From Anoplopoma fimbria (taxonomy: Eukaryota; Chordata; Actinopteri; Perciformes; Anoplopomatidae), in the NCBI RefSeq assembly GCF_027596085.1, contig NC_072451.1, forward strand, positions 12,370,795 through 12,434,794: a DNA stretch of 64,000 bases. Direction: 5' to 3'. The position numbers and the translations under genes were made by a program. This document shows positions 22,881 to 33,721 of the stretch, piece by piece (position 1 is the first letter of the stretch; each line of letters starts with the position of its first letter). Below the pieces are notes generated by a model, which was given only the letters and a program-made list of their open reading frames with translations, searched no databases and had not been told where the DNA came from.

Positions 22881-22890
22881 ACTTAAGGCT

Positions 22891-23396
22891 TAAAAACTTG
22901 TCCAAACCAATGGGTGACTTCACCCACTAGTTAATGGTGGAAAAGAACATACTGCAAACACACTTTTATTTTGTTTGCTTCTTTGGTTTACTTTTAGAGT
23001 ACATCAGAATGTTTTGGCTCATTTTGCATAACACAGAATATACAGGAATCTGGACCCATATATTTATGATACAGGAAAGGAAAAAACAGTAATGACGAAC
23101 AAAAAGTCGAAAGTGACACCTGAGACAGACGCAGTTTTCGTAGGAACTTTAGGACTTATAAAGAACAGACTGAGAAAATGGCTGCCCTAACCCAAATGGT
23201 TGTGTTTGCATTCAGATGGACTATAGTGTGTACATAATTAAGTAGACTCATCACTGTCACCACTTTAGTTCCTACAATAGTATCACAAAGATTGTGCAGT
23301 ATATACAACAGTAAGTGAACTCATCACTTGGTTCTATCACTTCATTTCAGTTGTTCATGAAACTCATCAGGTTAATAGCTGAGTAGCCTATTATTT
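22891..23396. other. intron spacer between Gypsy remnant and solo LTR
   Basis: No gag-like ORF or zinc knuckle is found where it would be expected upstream of the protease, so the Gypsy copy is truncated here. Confidence 0.4.
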
Positions 23397-23401
23397 AAGA
23401 C

Positions 23402-24005
23402 TGTAACGGGGGTGGTATGGACCCAAAAGCAGTACAATGGAGACACGGCGTAAGGTACAGGAGCTTTATTCAAAGCGGTACACACAGCAGTTAAGCAGGC
23501 AGGATCAGACTCACATGAAGAATTCTCATCAGCGGAGTGCCAAGCCGTCAGGGAAACAGGCAGACGGAAACCAGAGGAAGTGGAGGCTAAACTCGTGGTC
23601 GGGGACAGAAGGCTAAGGTGGCTAACTGGGGTATAGGCAAGTCAGGAATCTGGTGGTCGGGGACAGAAGGCTGAGTCGTTGACCGGGGCACAGGCAAGGC
23701 GGAGAAGTCCAAACAAGCAGGGTCGGTAACGGGAAATCAGTCCGGGGAATAACGCTGGAAGGTCTGGCATGAATGCGGAGAACGATCTGGCAGCGAGTGT
23801 GTGACTGACTGGGGTTTAAATACTAAATGGAGTAGGTGCAGCAGAGTGAGCAGGTGAGAGTGATTGTGCTGATGAGGTGGGTGTGGCTAACAGGTGCACT
23901 GAATGAACAGATCAGGTGAGTGAGAGATAGAGTGGTGAGAGAGAAGGGTTCACTTCAGCTGTGGCTGAAGTGAACTGAGAGACAGAGTGACAGGGGAGTG
24001 TGACA
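23402..24005 (-). mobile_element. solo LTR (604 bp) of a Gypsy-like element
   Basis: Begins TGTAACGGGGGTGG and ends GGAGTGTGACA on the + strand, that is TGTCACACTCC...CCGTTACA in element sense, the canonical TG...CA ends. AAGAC lies directly outside both ends (23397-23401, 24006-24010), a perfect 5-bp target duplication. In the minus sense a GAATAAAG polyadenylation-type signal is present (+ strand CTTTATTC at about 23463). No internal region exists, so LTR-LTR recombination removed it. A small hairpin (23949-23976) lies near the 5' end in element sense. Confidence 0.92.
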
Positions 24006-24010
24006 AAGAC

Positions 24011-25444
24011 ATAGTTATTAGATTATGTTTCTTTTTCTCTTCTTACTCTCAATGTGTTACAAAAAGATGCACAGGTGCAGTTTTAAAGATGTTAAACATA
24101 ATACTGCTTGTTATATAGAGGAAAAGATCATGGTTCTGGTTAATGAAGACCAATTTGTTTCCTACAAAGGTAAAGTAGTGTACGTAAATAAGTCATCGAT
24201 TTTTCTTTTGGTTTAACTTGGGACACGAACATCAGTCTCCTTGGTGAAGGTGCACCACAACCTTCTCCATACATGGAATTTTTGCTTTTTATACTACATA
24301 ACCTGACTTACTGGCTGTAAGGGGAGCTGCGCTGCTATAAGCTAATGATTCAGTCAGTGACTATGTAGATTCACTGATATAAAATCCCAAAGCCAGACTG
24401 CCCCAGTGTTCTCTCGAGTCATCTACTGCCTCAGTCTTAAAGCTACATGGTGTGAAACTTAAGTAGATTCATAATGGCCCTATACAATAGCCCCATTTAT
24501 CTTCTTTTACTGTTAATGTTACAAATTGTATAATAGCGAAGAAAGAACTAATTTTACCGATGGACATTACATAAAGAACCTCGGAAGGTTTCCCTTTAAA
24601 GGGTATGCCATTATGTGCTCCATTTGTGAAGAAATAACATTGAAATTGTGTTGTACTGTGCATGCAGTTATGTATAACAATATGTATATCCTTTATCTGC
24701 GAACTCTTAAAAGCTGACCTATCCAGCTCTCTATTCAGATACTGCATGGCTTTTCTAAGAAACAGTAAATACATTTTTTTTCATCTCAACCACAGTGCGA
24801 CATAATTTCATGATAATTGTAATTACATCTGTCAGTTCCAAGAGACTAAAACATGTATTCTATGTAATTTTGCAAACTGCTCTTTAGTTTTCTTGGCATA
24901 TAATGGACTTTATGCATTCCGAAGGCTTAGCATATACTCACGTAAGAGGGGGGAAGGGCTATAGGGAACATGATTTACTCCCAGCTGGGTCTACATCATC
25001 CATCAACCATCAGGAGTAAGAGAAAAAGTTGGCACAGTATTTATCTATTGGGAATCCGCTGATCTTTAGGAATACACATTATTCAAATTATGTACTGAAA
25101 TTCACAGATTCTAAAATTTTATTGAACGTAATGCCATAGTTTTGTTCAGATTCTAATCAACCTAATTGAAAAAGAAGGTTGATCAACATTGCCGGAATCC
25201 CAATAACACCAGAAAGAAGCAGATGATGGTCTTGAAAGTCAAACAATGGTGGATGAAACATGGAAAAGCATAATCCCTAACCACTTTCTAACTGGAGATT
25301 GAGAAAGAGCATCTAGAACACATGAAGTGGAAGGTGGCTTACACCCTGCTGTCTGGTAAAGAAGAGTGGCGTGCCGACGCCTTCACAATGAAGTAGGGGA
25401 TGAACCAGGACAGCCTGACATTAGAGTTGGCTATCCCCTCATTC
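24011..25444. other. intron, nothing recognised
   Basis: Only short ORFs without conserved motifs. Confidence 0.45.
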
Positions 25445-25452
25445 ATCTAATC

Positions 25453-26414
25453 CAGTATTTCTCAAACTGTGGTATTACAGGTGGGGCGCAGGGGGAAATG
25501 CAGAATTTTTTTATTTCAAGAACTTTATTGAGAACTTCACATATTACAAAAGTACAAAGTACACGGACATAAAACTAAGTCATTAATAAATACATGGCGA
25601 AATGCCTGTACTCGTGTAAATGTTTACGTTACGCCTTTAACAGGTTACACTTGCGCATGCGCGATGGCCAAGATCCTTGGCGACTCACATGTGTAGCTTA
25701 GTGTACAAAATGAAGAGAAATTTGGCAGGGGGGAAAAGAAAAGCAACCGCAGGCGATGCATCTGAGACAAACAGCAAGACGCCAAGAAGAACATATGATG
25801 ACGCCTATCTAGCTCCACTCATGTCAATAAGCCACTGGAGCCACATCCTACCTCTGTGAGATCAGCTTTTCTGCTGTTGCCTCTCTCAAAACAAAATACA
25901 GATCTAAGCTCAACATTGAGCATGAATTGAGAGTGGCCGTATCAAGTCTGCAACCCCGTTTTAAAAAGATTTGTAGTGGAAAGCAGGCTCATTGCAGCCA
26001 CTAATACTGATAAAACTTGATGGCTCACACATATCTGCACTAATTTTGTTTTGTTTTGCACAGTTTGCACGTTATTGTTATTATCTTGAAAAGATATTCA
26101 GTGCAAAACGGGTTAATTGCAGTCACAATAAGCTATTTTTTGCCAAATATTAGTCATTTTTTGTATTGTTCTCACAAAGTGATTGCACATTTTATTTGTT
26201 TTTGTCTGTTGGAGCAATCTGGTTTACTTGAAAGTGATTGCAATTTTCTTTATTCTATTATTTGAAAAAGCACAGATGGAGGAGTCACAAAATGTTGTTG
26301 TTTCAATAAAAATTCAACATGGACCATTTTGTTACAATTTTGTTGGGGCGGTGGGGCAAGAACATTTTTCTTCCTCCAAAGTGGGGCGTGACAGAAAAAG
26401 TTTGAGAACCACTG
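25453..26414 (+). mobile_element. internally deleted hAT element with ZBED-type transposase remnants
   Basis: The ends CAGTATTTCTCAAACT (left) and AGTTTGAGAACCACTG (right) are imperfect inverted repeats of the hAT/Charlie type. The 8 bases ATCTAATC are duplicated exactly at 25445-25452 and 26415-26422, the hallmark 8-bp hAT duplication. Inside, + strand peptide KMKRNLAGGKRKATAG with RRTYDDAYLA matches the N-terminus of ZBED5/SCAND3-like hAT proteins. A second frame, LKTKYRSKLNIEHELRVAVS with SLQPRFKKICSGKQAHCSH and a stop (about 25888-26010), matches their C-terminus. The BED finger and catalytic RNase H core between them are missing. Confidence 0.9.
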
Positions 26415-26422
26415 ATCTAATC

Positions 26423-27461
26423 TAATAGGAGAATCATAAACCCCACTCCAGGGTGGTGCCTCTGGGCAATAGGTGACATCTACTGAGACAGCCTTAGATT
26501 TAGAGTGTATTGGAGAGGTTCGGAACTTTACTCTTTGGAGCTTTTCACAACGAATAAAGTGCTGCCCTTTCTTAGAAACCACGTGTGACCTTCTCCTGTC
26601 AGAGACAGAAGGACAAATGGTGTCATCCCCTCAGCTACTATCAGACTCATGACCATGACCAGGGGTGAAACATAGATTGAAGTTCCAACCTTCATCACTT
26701 CATATTGTTCTCCTTCCACCCCCAGTTTCATGGCTTTCTGAACACATGCATTTGATTTCCAAACCCCTGGATGGTGTAGAAATAAATTAGAAACACTTGA
26801 CATCATCAGAAAATTCAATATTTAAGTGGTGAAAGTGCCACAGAATTATTTGTCAAAGTTAACAAAACTTAAAAAATCACAACCATTTGACCCTGTCGAT
26901 TGAATGACTGAACATCATGATCATTGTCATTTCACTTGAGAGATTTTTGCCGGAAACCCAGTGCACTCAATATCAGATCAGATGTCAGCTGCAGCCATAT
27001 TTGATGTTTGCCACCAGTAGACCAAAGAATAGTTTTGGAATGGCAACACGCAGGTCTGCGCTGGGATCAAACATACTGAACTGGAACAAATTAGAAGCAA
27101 AGAAACATTCGGAAAGCTCAAACTGCTGCATTTATGTGGTCCTTAGATGGTCCCATCTCCCGAGTTGAGAATTAGTTTCGAAGACTTTGATATTCATGAC
27201 CTTTGAATCATAATGTGGAAAAAACATTGTATTGTATTGCTAAACAACGTGGAGGCTTTTTTTGAGTTGCTGTTCTGACTTGTGGGTTGTTCAATTTTCC
27301 TGGTCAGGGAACTCAATTTTCCAACTATACATAACAACAAACATAATATCTTTATAAATACCTTTATGATCAAATGTGCTATTACACAAACTCCTAAATT
27401 GTGTTTTAGGAACGTCATCTGCATGGCTGCTGTCACTAATATGAACCCTGACAGCGCTAGC
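26423..27461. other. intron, nothing recognised
   Basis: The minus ORF at 26528-26818 and plus ORF at 26917-27168 show no motif I can place. They may be remnants of old repeats. Confidence 0.4.
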
Positions 27462-27720
27462 CTAACGGTCAGTGGCTATGGCTCAGGAGGGGAGGCATGT
27501 TGTCCACTAATCAGAAGATCGATGTTCAATCCCAGGCTCCTCTAGTCGGCATGTTTAAATGTCCTTGGGCAAAAAAAAATGAACCCCAAATTGCTTAAAG
27601 TGTGTGAATGAGCACTTAGATTAGATTCTGACAGGTGGTTTGAAACCTTGCACGGCAGATTCTGTGATCAGTGATTCCATTTTTGTTGACTGGTGTAAAA
27701 CGCATTGAGTTGTAATAAAA
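27462..27720 (+). mobile_element. SINE-like repeat, degenerate
   Basis: The + strand has GGCTATGGCTCAGGAGG (A-box-like), GATCGATGTTCAATCCCAGG (degenerate B-box), TGTCCTTGGGCAA and a tail GTAAAACGCATTGAGTTGTAATAAAACTAG. The order matches the other tRNA-derived SINEs in the window but with much more divergence. Confidence 0.6.
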
Positions 27721-29090
27721 CTAGAAAGGCATAATATATATGCAAGTCTATTAAAGCTAGCATAGCGGTAATGACTGTGTGAACCATAGACTGTAAATAA
27801 AGATATTTACATAGAGACGTTGCAGACAATAAAGGATATGGAAAGTTAAAATTTTACTTCTCGTCCTTCCTACTTTAAGTACAATTCCTCAGAGCAGCTG
27901 TCAACCACAGCTGCCGTCATGATGCAATCCCTTCTTTTAACGCATCAAACAACTAACTAAAAACAAACTTATCAGAAAATTGATCACGTGAACATACACC
28001 AGTGTTATAGGAACTACCTTAAATGACAGAATCACTCTTTGTGAAAAAATGAATATGTGACTTTTTAGTTTGGCCCATGTCCCATCTGCTAACATGAAGG
28101 GGGCGGGGCTTATTACTTATACTGCAGCCAGCTACCAGTGGGGGGGTTAGAGATGTTTTGGTTTCTGTAAACTATGATTTTTTTTTCTGTCACAAAACAT
28201 GCTTGAAGTGACATGGTCGTTGTCATGCTTGTTGATGTTAACACACGTGTTCACATAACCTGTTTCCGCACGTCTTTACTGTTTCCCCTCAATAGATTAG
28301 TCACTGAAGTATGTTTATTCATGCAAACATCCAACACACTAAATTAGACTTGGGCAATATGACCAGATTATTGTACAACTCAATTATGGTTAGCTACGAT
28401 AATGATCTTCATATGTTGACAATTACAGAACAATAATCAATTATACAACGCATCTTAGTTCTCTATGCTTAATGCATTGATCAAAAAGAGTAACAACATG
28501 CTATCAAATGTCATATTTTGTGAAAGTGTAGTTTTTGTAAGGATAAATTCCCCAAAAATATGGATTAAACCTGAATATTTTTTTTAGATAAAACATTTTA
28601 AATGATTACATCTGTCTTTTTTCAAAACATTTAGCAAAACCTTCGACCTATTCTGCGCAGCCCGGGTAATCATTTATGTAGCCATTACTATAACCAACAG
28701 GAAAGATGTCCGTTCTCGTCAGCAAAAGGAGTGCAAATGCTTCTATTAAGGAGAGCCACAGACCGTGAACACAGTTATTTGTGAGTTGTAAACATGACTG
28801 GACTAAAAATGGAAACATCACAAATCTCCCCTCCCATTGTAAAACGTACCATCCAACAGAATACGCAAGTTTGCCGCCCAAACTGTTTCCACGGTGAGCA
28901 ATCAACCCTCAATCATTGGGGGCTTTCAATGGTGGCGAGACTGAACAAGGCCAGTAACAATCAGTTTATTCCCTTTGAATTTTTTTCTTATCTCAGCATG
29001 CCCTTGTGTAAAAGAGCTCTTACTGCATAGACATTATAGCATATCCGGGATCTACAAAAATTTGGCGAGTGGAAAATCAGGGCTTAAGTC
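27721..29090. other. intron, nothing recognised
   Basis: No supported coding or repeat structure. Confidence 0.45.
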
Positions 29091-29098
29091 ATCTAGGC

Positions 29099-29431
29099 CA
29101 GTGGTTCTCAACCTTTTTTCAGTGATGTACCCCCTGTGAAATACCCCCTAACCAGCGCAAAGCATTTTTGGTTGAAAAAAAGATGTAATACTAAGCGCTC
29201 TGCCATCAGTGTCTGATTTATTAAACTGTAAACACTGACGATTGCATTGTTGCATTAAATTCAGTTTATGAACTTACACTTATATTTTATTGAATATTTA
29301 TTAAATAACAATTTTTAAAGGATTTTTGAATGGATGCTAATTTTAAATATATTTAAAAAAAATCTCACGTACCCCCTGGAGTGCGTTCACGTACCCCCAG
29401 GGGTACACGTACCCCCATTTGAGAACCACTG
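29099..29431. mobile_element. 333-bp hAT MITE
   Basis: Left end CAGTGGTTCTCAACC and right end TTTGAGAACCACTG share a 13-base inverted repeat. ATCTAGGC is duplicated exactly on both sides (29091-29098, 29432-29439). No coding capacity; subterminal GTACCCCC motifs occur at both ends. A non-autonomous hAT/Charlie-type element. Confidence 0.93.
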
Positions 29432-29439
29432 ATCTAGGC

Positions 29440-31114
29440 AATAGCTGACTCTACTGTATGTGTAAAAACAACAGCTGAAAGATGCCAGCTGTATGCAAGT
29501 AATAGATTTTAGGTTGCTTGCACATGGCTGGGAAGATCATCAAGCGGCGCAGCGTTGAGAGGGATGTTCTTCCTTACAGATCCAGGGTTGTCTTGGCTGT
29601 ATTATTGCCCCCACGGCAGGATTTAGCAAGAATATTGTCATACGAGGAAAGTTGCTAGGCTTCGTTCTGTTCCCACTACATCTCTGGTACTTTATAGGAG
29701 GTATGTGAGCAAAACCCTTCTTATTGTATCCCATCCTCCAGTGGCCCAACATCCTCCCCCTCTTATACATCCAGCCACACACCTCCTCCCTTTCCATACC
29801 AGTTCTCCCCCATCCGCCTCCACATCAATATAAACACCCCCACATATGCATATACACACAAACAGCCCACGCCACTAATTATAAATATCCCATTACAAAT
29901 AGACCATTATATATATTTCACAAGTTCTACAGCAGGTTACTATTGAAGTATGGGAACTCAATATGCGCATTCATATTCACATAATCTCAGAGTAAACATT
30001 TGCAAACACCGGCTCCTCTGTGTAAACTATAACTGTGTTGATGGAACAATCAAATCATGAATGATTAATTAGATCTCAACAGAATAAACTATATAATAAT
30101 AATATAGATGCCCTGCCATATTATTCAGCTTTTGACTTGGCATTTTACTTACTTATCTTTCAATAGTAAATTACAAAATACAGAAACATAACATATATCT
30201 GTTAAGGACAACACATGGTAGTACAGTATCTTTCTTTATCTTAGAAATGAGATCAAGTTGTAGGCAATTTATAGGCAAAGTATCCCTAAACTGTCTTCCC
30301 CAAGATCCGAAATATCTCATTAACTACACTGTTCTCAAGTCTAAATAAAGTCAAAGTTAATATACATGTTTTAAATTAACAAGACACTTGAGCTGCCTAA
30401 TCCCTCATCAAACACAATCATTTAGCACAACAAGGTAACTAAAAAGAATTGTAATTATGGTAATTAGTATTATTTAGAAACTAGTACTATGTCATCATAC
30501 TTATCTTCACATAAATCATGGCTGCTATTAATATGAACGCTGCGTCTTGGAGCATAATGGAGTTCCTTCAGTTTCAAGAAAACATTATTTTTTCTCATTA
30601 ATATGCAAATGAAAGCACGTGCTCTAGAATCTAATGAAATCATCTCCTCTTTCGGGCCAGCCCGCAGTGTTGATTATGAATATTCTGCAGTTTGTCTGTC
30701 TGCACAAGAATTTATTCACAGGATTGTGATTACATATGGCAAAAGCAGACACACACATCATGATAGCATAAGGATCTTTTTACAATTTAAAGTGGTGGAG
30801 GTAATTTATTTTTTTTCTGCGTTAAACAGCCATTCCTCTTGAACAGGAGTTAAATATGAACTCATAAGTGAAGTTTTAAAATGCAGCAGCTGAGAGTCAT
30901 GTCTGTTTCATTAAAGATTGGTCATCATGTATGTGTAACTTATATTATCACTTCTGATGCCATTTTGTGATGCAATACTTAGATGTAGCAGAAACTAATT
31001 TCAATTTCGAAACCACATATTAAAAATACATAAAGACAGACCTGCTCATAAAAGGCAAGCCAACAAGACCTTATGAAAAATAAAGCAATGAAATGTCTTT
31101 ATTTACATCTAACT
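29440..31114. other. intron, AT-rich, repeat-poor
   Basis: No TE ends or coding signal. Around 30570-30790 the sequence is unusually complex for the region and contains ATGCAAAT (POU octamer) close to CACGTG. It may be a conserved non-coding element, but nothing here proves it. Confidence 0.4.
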
Positions 31115-31167
31115 GTACTACTACTACTACTACTACTACTACTAATAATAATAATAATAATAATAAC
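31115..31167 (+). repeat. (CTA)n followed by (ATA)n microsatellite
   Basis: About ten CTA units followed directly by about eight ATA/TAA units. Confidence 0.95.
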
Positions 31168-32707
31168 ACCTCAGTCCACCTCTGTCTTTATTATGTGCCT
31201 ATAACCCAGAGACCAACAGAAACAAATACACAATTCATTTAAAACATTATTTTTTTAAAAGTCCCTGTAGATAAGTAGTAGAGTATTGCCATAATACAAC
31301 CCGTTGTTATTTACAAACAGATACTGGGTCAGGACTTTTGGCACAACGTAGTTGTAGGCACCAAGACTATGGTGGAAACCTCTTGTATTAATCACTATCA
31401 TTATCTGTCTGTCAGGGTCAAATTGATGGCTATAAGCCAGCGGTTATTATAAACTTACAGCGTACAGCTAATAGATGAAAACGAGGCTTCAGCTGTTTCA
31501 AAGACGGCTTCAACCACAGGATCTCTTTACATGCGACATTCTATTCCATCCATAACTGTTTCTTGTTGTTTGAGTTGACTACACAAGGCCGTCTGAGGAA
31601 CACCAAGTTTCACTACAGCATCTCATTGGCTAGCTTTTGGCAGTTTGTCATATGCCCCAAGGAGAGTATGATTTTCATTCAGACAAAATTATTTTCCTTT
31701 TCAAGCCATGATTTCAATGAGCACGTAGCACCAGCCTTTTGTAGCCAGCCAGTAAACAGAGGGGTCTAATAATATCTCAGTACTGACAGACAACTAGACC
31801 AACATTGACAAACCAACCAACATTAAGTGTCAGCGCTATCTGGCAGTTTTCTGTTTGTCAATGTTTAATATTGTGTGTCTAATACAGGTCTTTGGCTTGT
31901 CTGCTTTATATTTGTAGTTTTGCATATACAAAAAGCCACCTACTAGAATTTAACTAAACTCATCCATTCATACTTTATATTCATCCACAAAGCTCATGTT
32001 TTTTTGCCCCTGAGCACAGACAGAGCACAGACTATAGGATCTATGATGTAGCACTGACTATAGGATAATTCATATATATCCAGCTACAACACAGGTTCCC
32101 ACATAATGACTCAAGGGGGCAGAGATGTACTCTGAAGAATGTATTCTTTAATTTGATTGATGGGTAGTAATTCTCACACTGGGCTGCACTTCCCCAGGTG
32201 TGTGGGTCCTCTAAGTAAGAACTTGTCATATTAATGTCTCTTACTAAATTTAAAATGATGGCATATCTGGACTATTACATTTTCTAAGAAGCAGCCGGTT
32301 CACTGCCACTATGCCGAGGATAAATACCAAGTGTAGCAGCCTGGTGTTGTTTTCAGACGATTTAATGAAGTTAACAACAATGAATGGACGTGCTCTGCAC
32401 CAGCAGGCCACTGCTAGGAGGATGTAGATTTTTCAACGTATCAGTTCTGCTGCCTTTAAATGCTGCATTGATTTCATGATCTGTAGGAGAAGCTTTTCAT
32501 ACAGCGTAAAGCACCGGGATTTCATTTTAGAAGCATGATTGGTCAAGAACAGTCAGTCATTAAAAAAAGTATTATTATAAAAATAACATGTATATAGTAT
32601 TAAAAAAACAACAACTGCAGAATGGCAGTGCAGGCATGAGGCCCCTAGAGGAACGAGCAATATAAGTAATATATCAAACATATATTCAGACATTTCTTTC
32701 AAGCCAG
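31168..32707. other. intron, nothing recognised
   Basis: No supported feature up to the direct repeat at 32708. Confidence 0.45.
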
Positions 32708-32869
32708 ACAAGGTTTTCTTTCCAGCATCCTTTGATCTCTGCAGTTTTTTTATTTTCTTATTTTGTATGATATGACAACTTGAACAGGTTTTGTGCCTTT
32801 AATCAATTAAACTATATCTGTGGAATCTAACTGGAATGCCATGTGCAGTAACTGGTGATTAGTGAAGAC
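32708..32869 (+). repeat. direct repeat, left copy, flanking a LINE
   Basis: ACAAGGTTTTCTTTCCAGCA through GGAATCTAACTGGAATG (to 32838) recurs at 36313-36435, identical except for an 8-base insertion (GTTTTGTG) here. Weaker similarity continues to AACTGGTGATTAG. The pair brackets the LINE at 32870-36312. Confidence 0.92.
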
Positions 32870-33007
32870 TTTTGAAATGGCTTTTCCACCACTGGCCCTC
32901 TTTCAGCTCGCCTTGATTGTTGTCTGACATAATGGCCGTGTGATTGTGAAGGCACTCCATTGACTTGGTGTGATACGAGTTCATTATAGGCTGAATTTAT
33001 ATCTAAG

Positions 33008-33721
33008 ATGGCTGCCGAAGGCTTGAGTGGTTTGTCAGGCTCCACTCAAACCCTCTTTTACTTAGTTACCTTGTTTTTAATTGGCAGCTTAGTCGTTGCA
33101 TTTTGTCTAAGAACTAAGGGCACTAGAAAAAAGAACAGACGCCAATTACACATCGAACAGAAAGATGAAAGAAACTTTTGCGCACAATTGCTCTGCTGTT
33201 GGCTTTTGCTGTGGATGCTACCACCACCTAGCCCACCTTGTAACAAAACCAAACAAAAGGACCAAGCCGACACACAGCAGGTAAACATGAATGAAACACA
33301 GACACTGAACTCTTTCGGGTACGGACATTTTACAATCTACTTGATTACAAACCAACTTGACCTCCCCCACCGCGGAAAGCCAAGTAAACAAAACAACTCT
33401 GTCACTCACCTGGACTCCAAACAATTTAAATACCGCGACCGTCGTGTCATGTTGGGGAAATTATACAAACGGAGAAGAGACCTTTGCCACAGTTTCAATG
33501 TACTGCTTATCCTGATTCTTCTGGCTGGGGACGTGCAATTAAACCCTGGCCCATCTACGAGCCTTCCTCTGGAGGGTGCAGCAGGTGGACCGCTCAGGTG
33601 CAAGCCGCGTTCTGGTTCGGGAATGGACGCATTCGCCGGGTCAGCGGGGTTCCACACGACAGCGGTAACGTCGCCCGATCAGCAAGAAAACAGCGAGAAC
33701 TCAGATTCTTTCAGACTGTAA
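33008..33721 (+). CDS. LINE upstream ORF with transmembrane-like segment and 2A-like motif
   Basis: 237 codons from an ATG in good context (AAGATGG). Residues ~16-34 (LFYLVTLFLIGSLVVAFCL) are strongly hydrophobic. A basic stretch follows (RKKNRR), then a Leu/Cys/Trp-rich patch (~58-70). Residues ~163-182 read FNVLLILILLAGDVQLNPGP, a 2A-like sequence at 33527-33553; the canonical motif is D(V/I)ExNPGP, so Glu is replaced by Gln. 2A peptides cause the ribosome to skip the Gly-Pro bond and are documented in APE-type LINEs of several animals. The frame ends at 33721, while the endonuclease is in the -1 frame. In relatives this would be one continuous protein, so an indel is the simplest reading. 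Confidence 0.7.
   Translation: MAAEGLSGLSGSTQTLFYLVTLFLIGSLVVAFCLRTKGTRKKNRRQLHIEQKDERNFCAQLLCCWLLLWMLPPPSPPCNKTKQKDQADTQQVNMNETQTLNSFGYGHFTIYLITNQLDLPHRGKPSKQNNSVTHLDSKQFKYRDRRVMLGKLYKRRRDLCHSFNVLLILILLAGDVQLNPGPSTSLPLEGAAGGPLRCKPRSGSGMDAFAGSAGFHTTAVTSPDQQENSENSDSFRL

Larger units (their letters stand above)
19869..22890 (-). mobile_element. decayed Ty3/Gypsy pol (protease to integrase), minus strand
   Basis: Reading leftward: aspartic protease VEILLGGVKVKCLLDTGSNV (22227-22880, LDTGS active site); spacer with DMGLGVYKHDR..IPVLDIAPIRQR-like sequence (21736-22446); RT fingers QGIIRESSSPYTSALVIVRK and LTTLDLASAYHQVEVAEKD (21485-21790); RT palm LLLYLDDIVVFSSTIEQHLE (21235-21594, catalytic DD). 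Then come the 'LGFASFYRRFVRNFAKLAAP' connection and RNase H PFFLKIDASHHVLGAVLS (20891-21245), and integrase [48 protein letters not shown] (20241-20546) with a C-terminal piece to 19869. At least five frame changes and no gag or flanking LTRs found. Dead copy. Confidence 0.88.

Noticed and set aside
24006..24216. 63-aa ORF next to the solo LTR as a remnant retroviral-type gene
   Set aside because: Lies outside the 5-bp duplication, has no domain, and is too short to support.
26528..26818. 96-aa minus-strand ORF with hydrophobic stretch
   Set aside because: No motif, no neighbouring exon; the surrounding sequence may be old repeat but I cannot name it.
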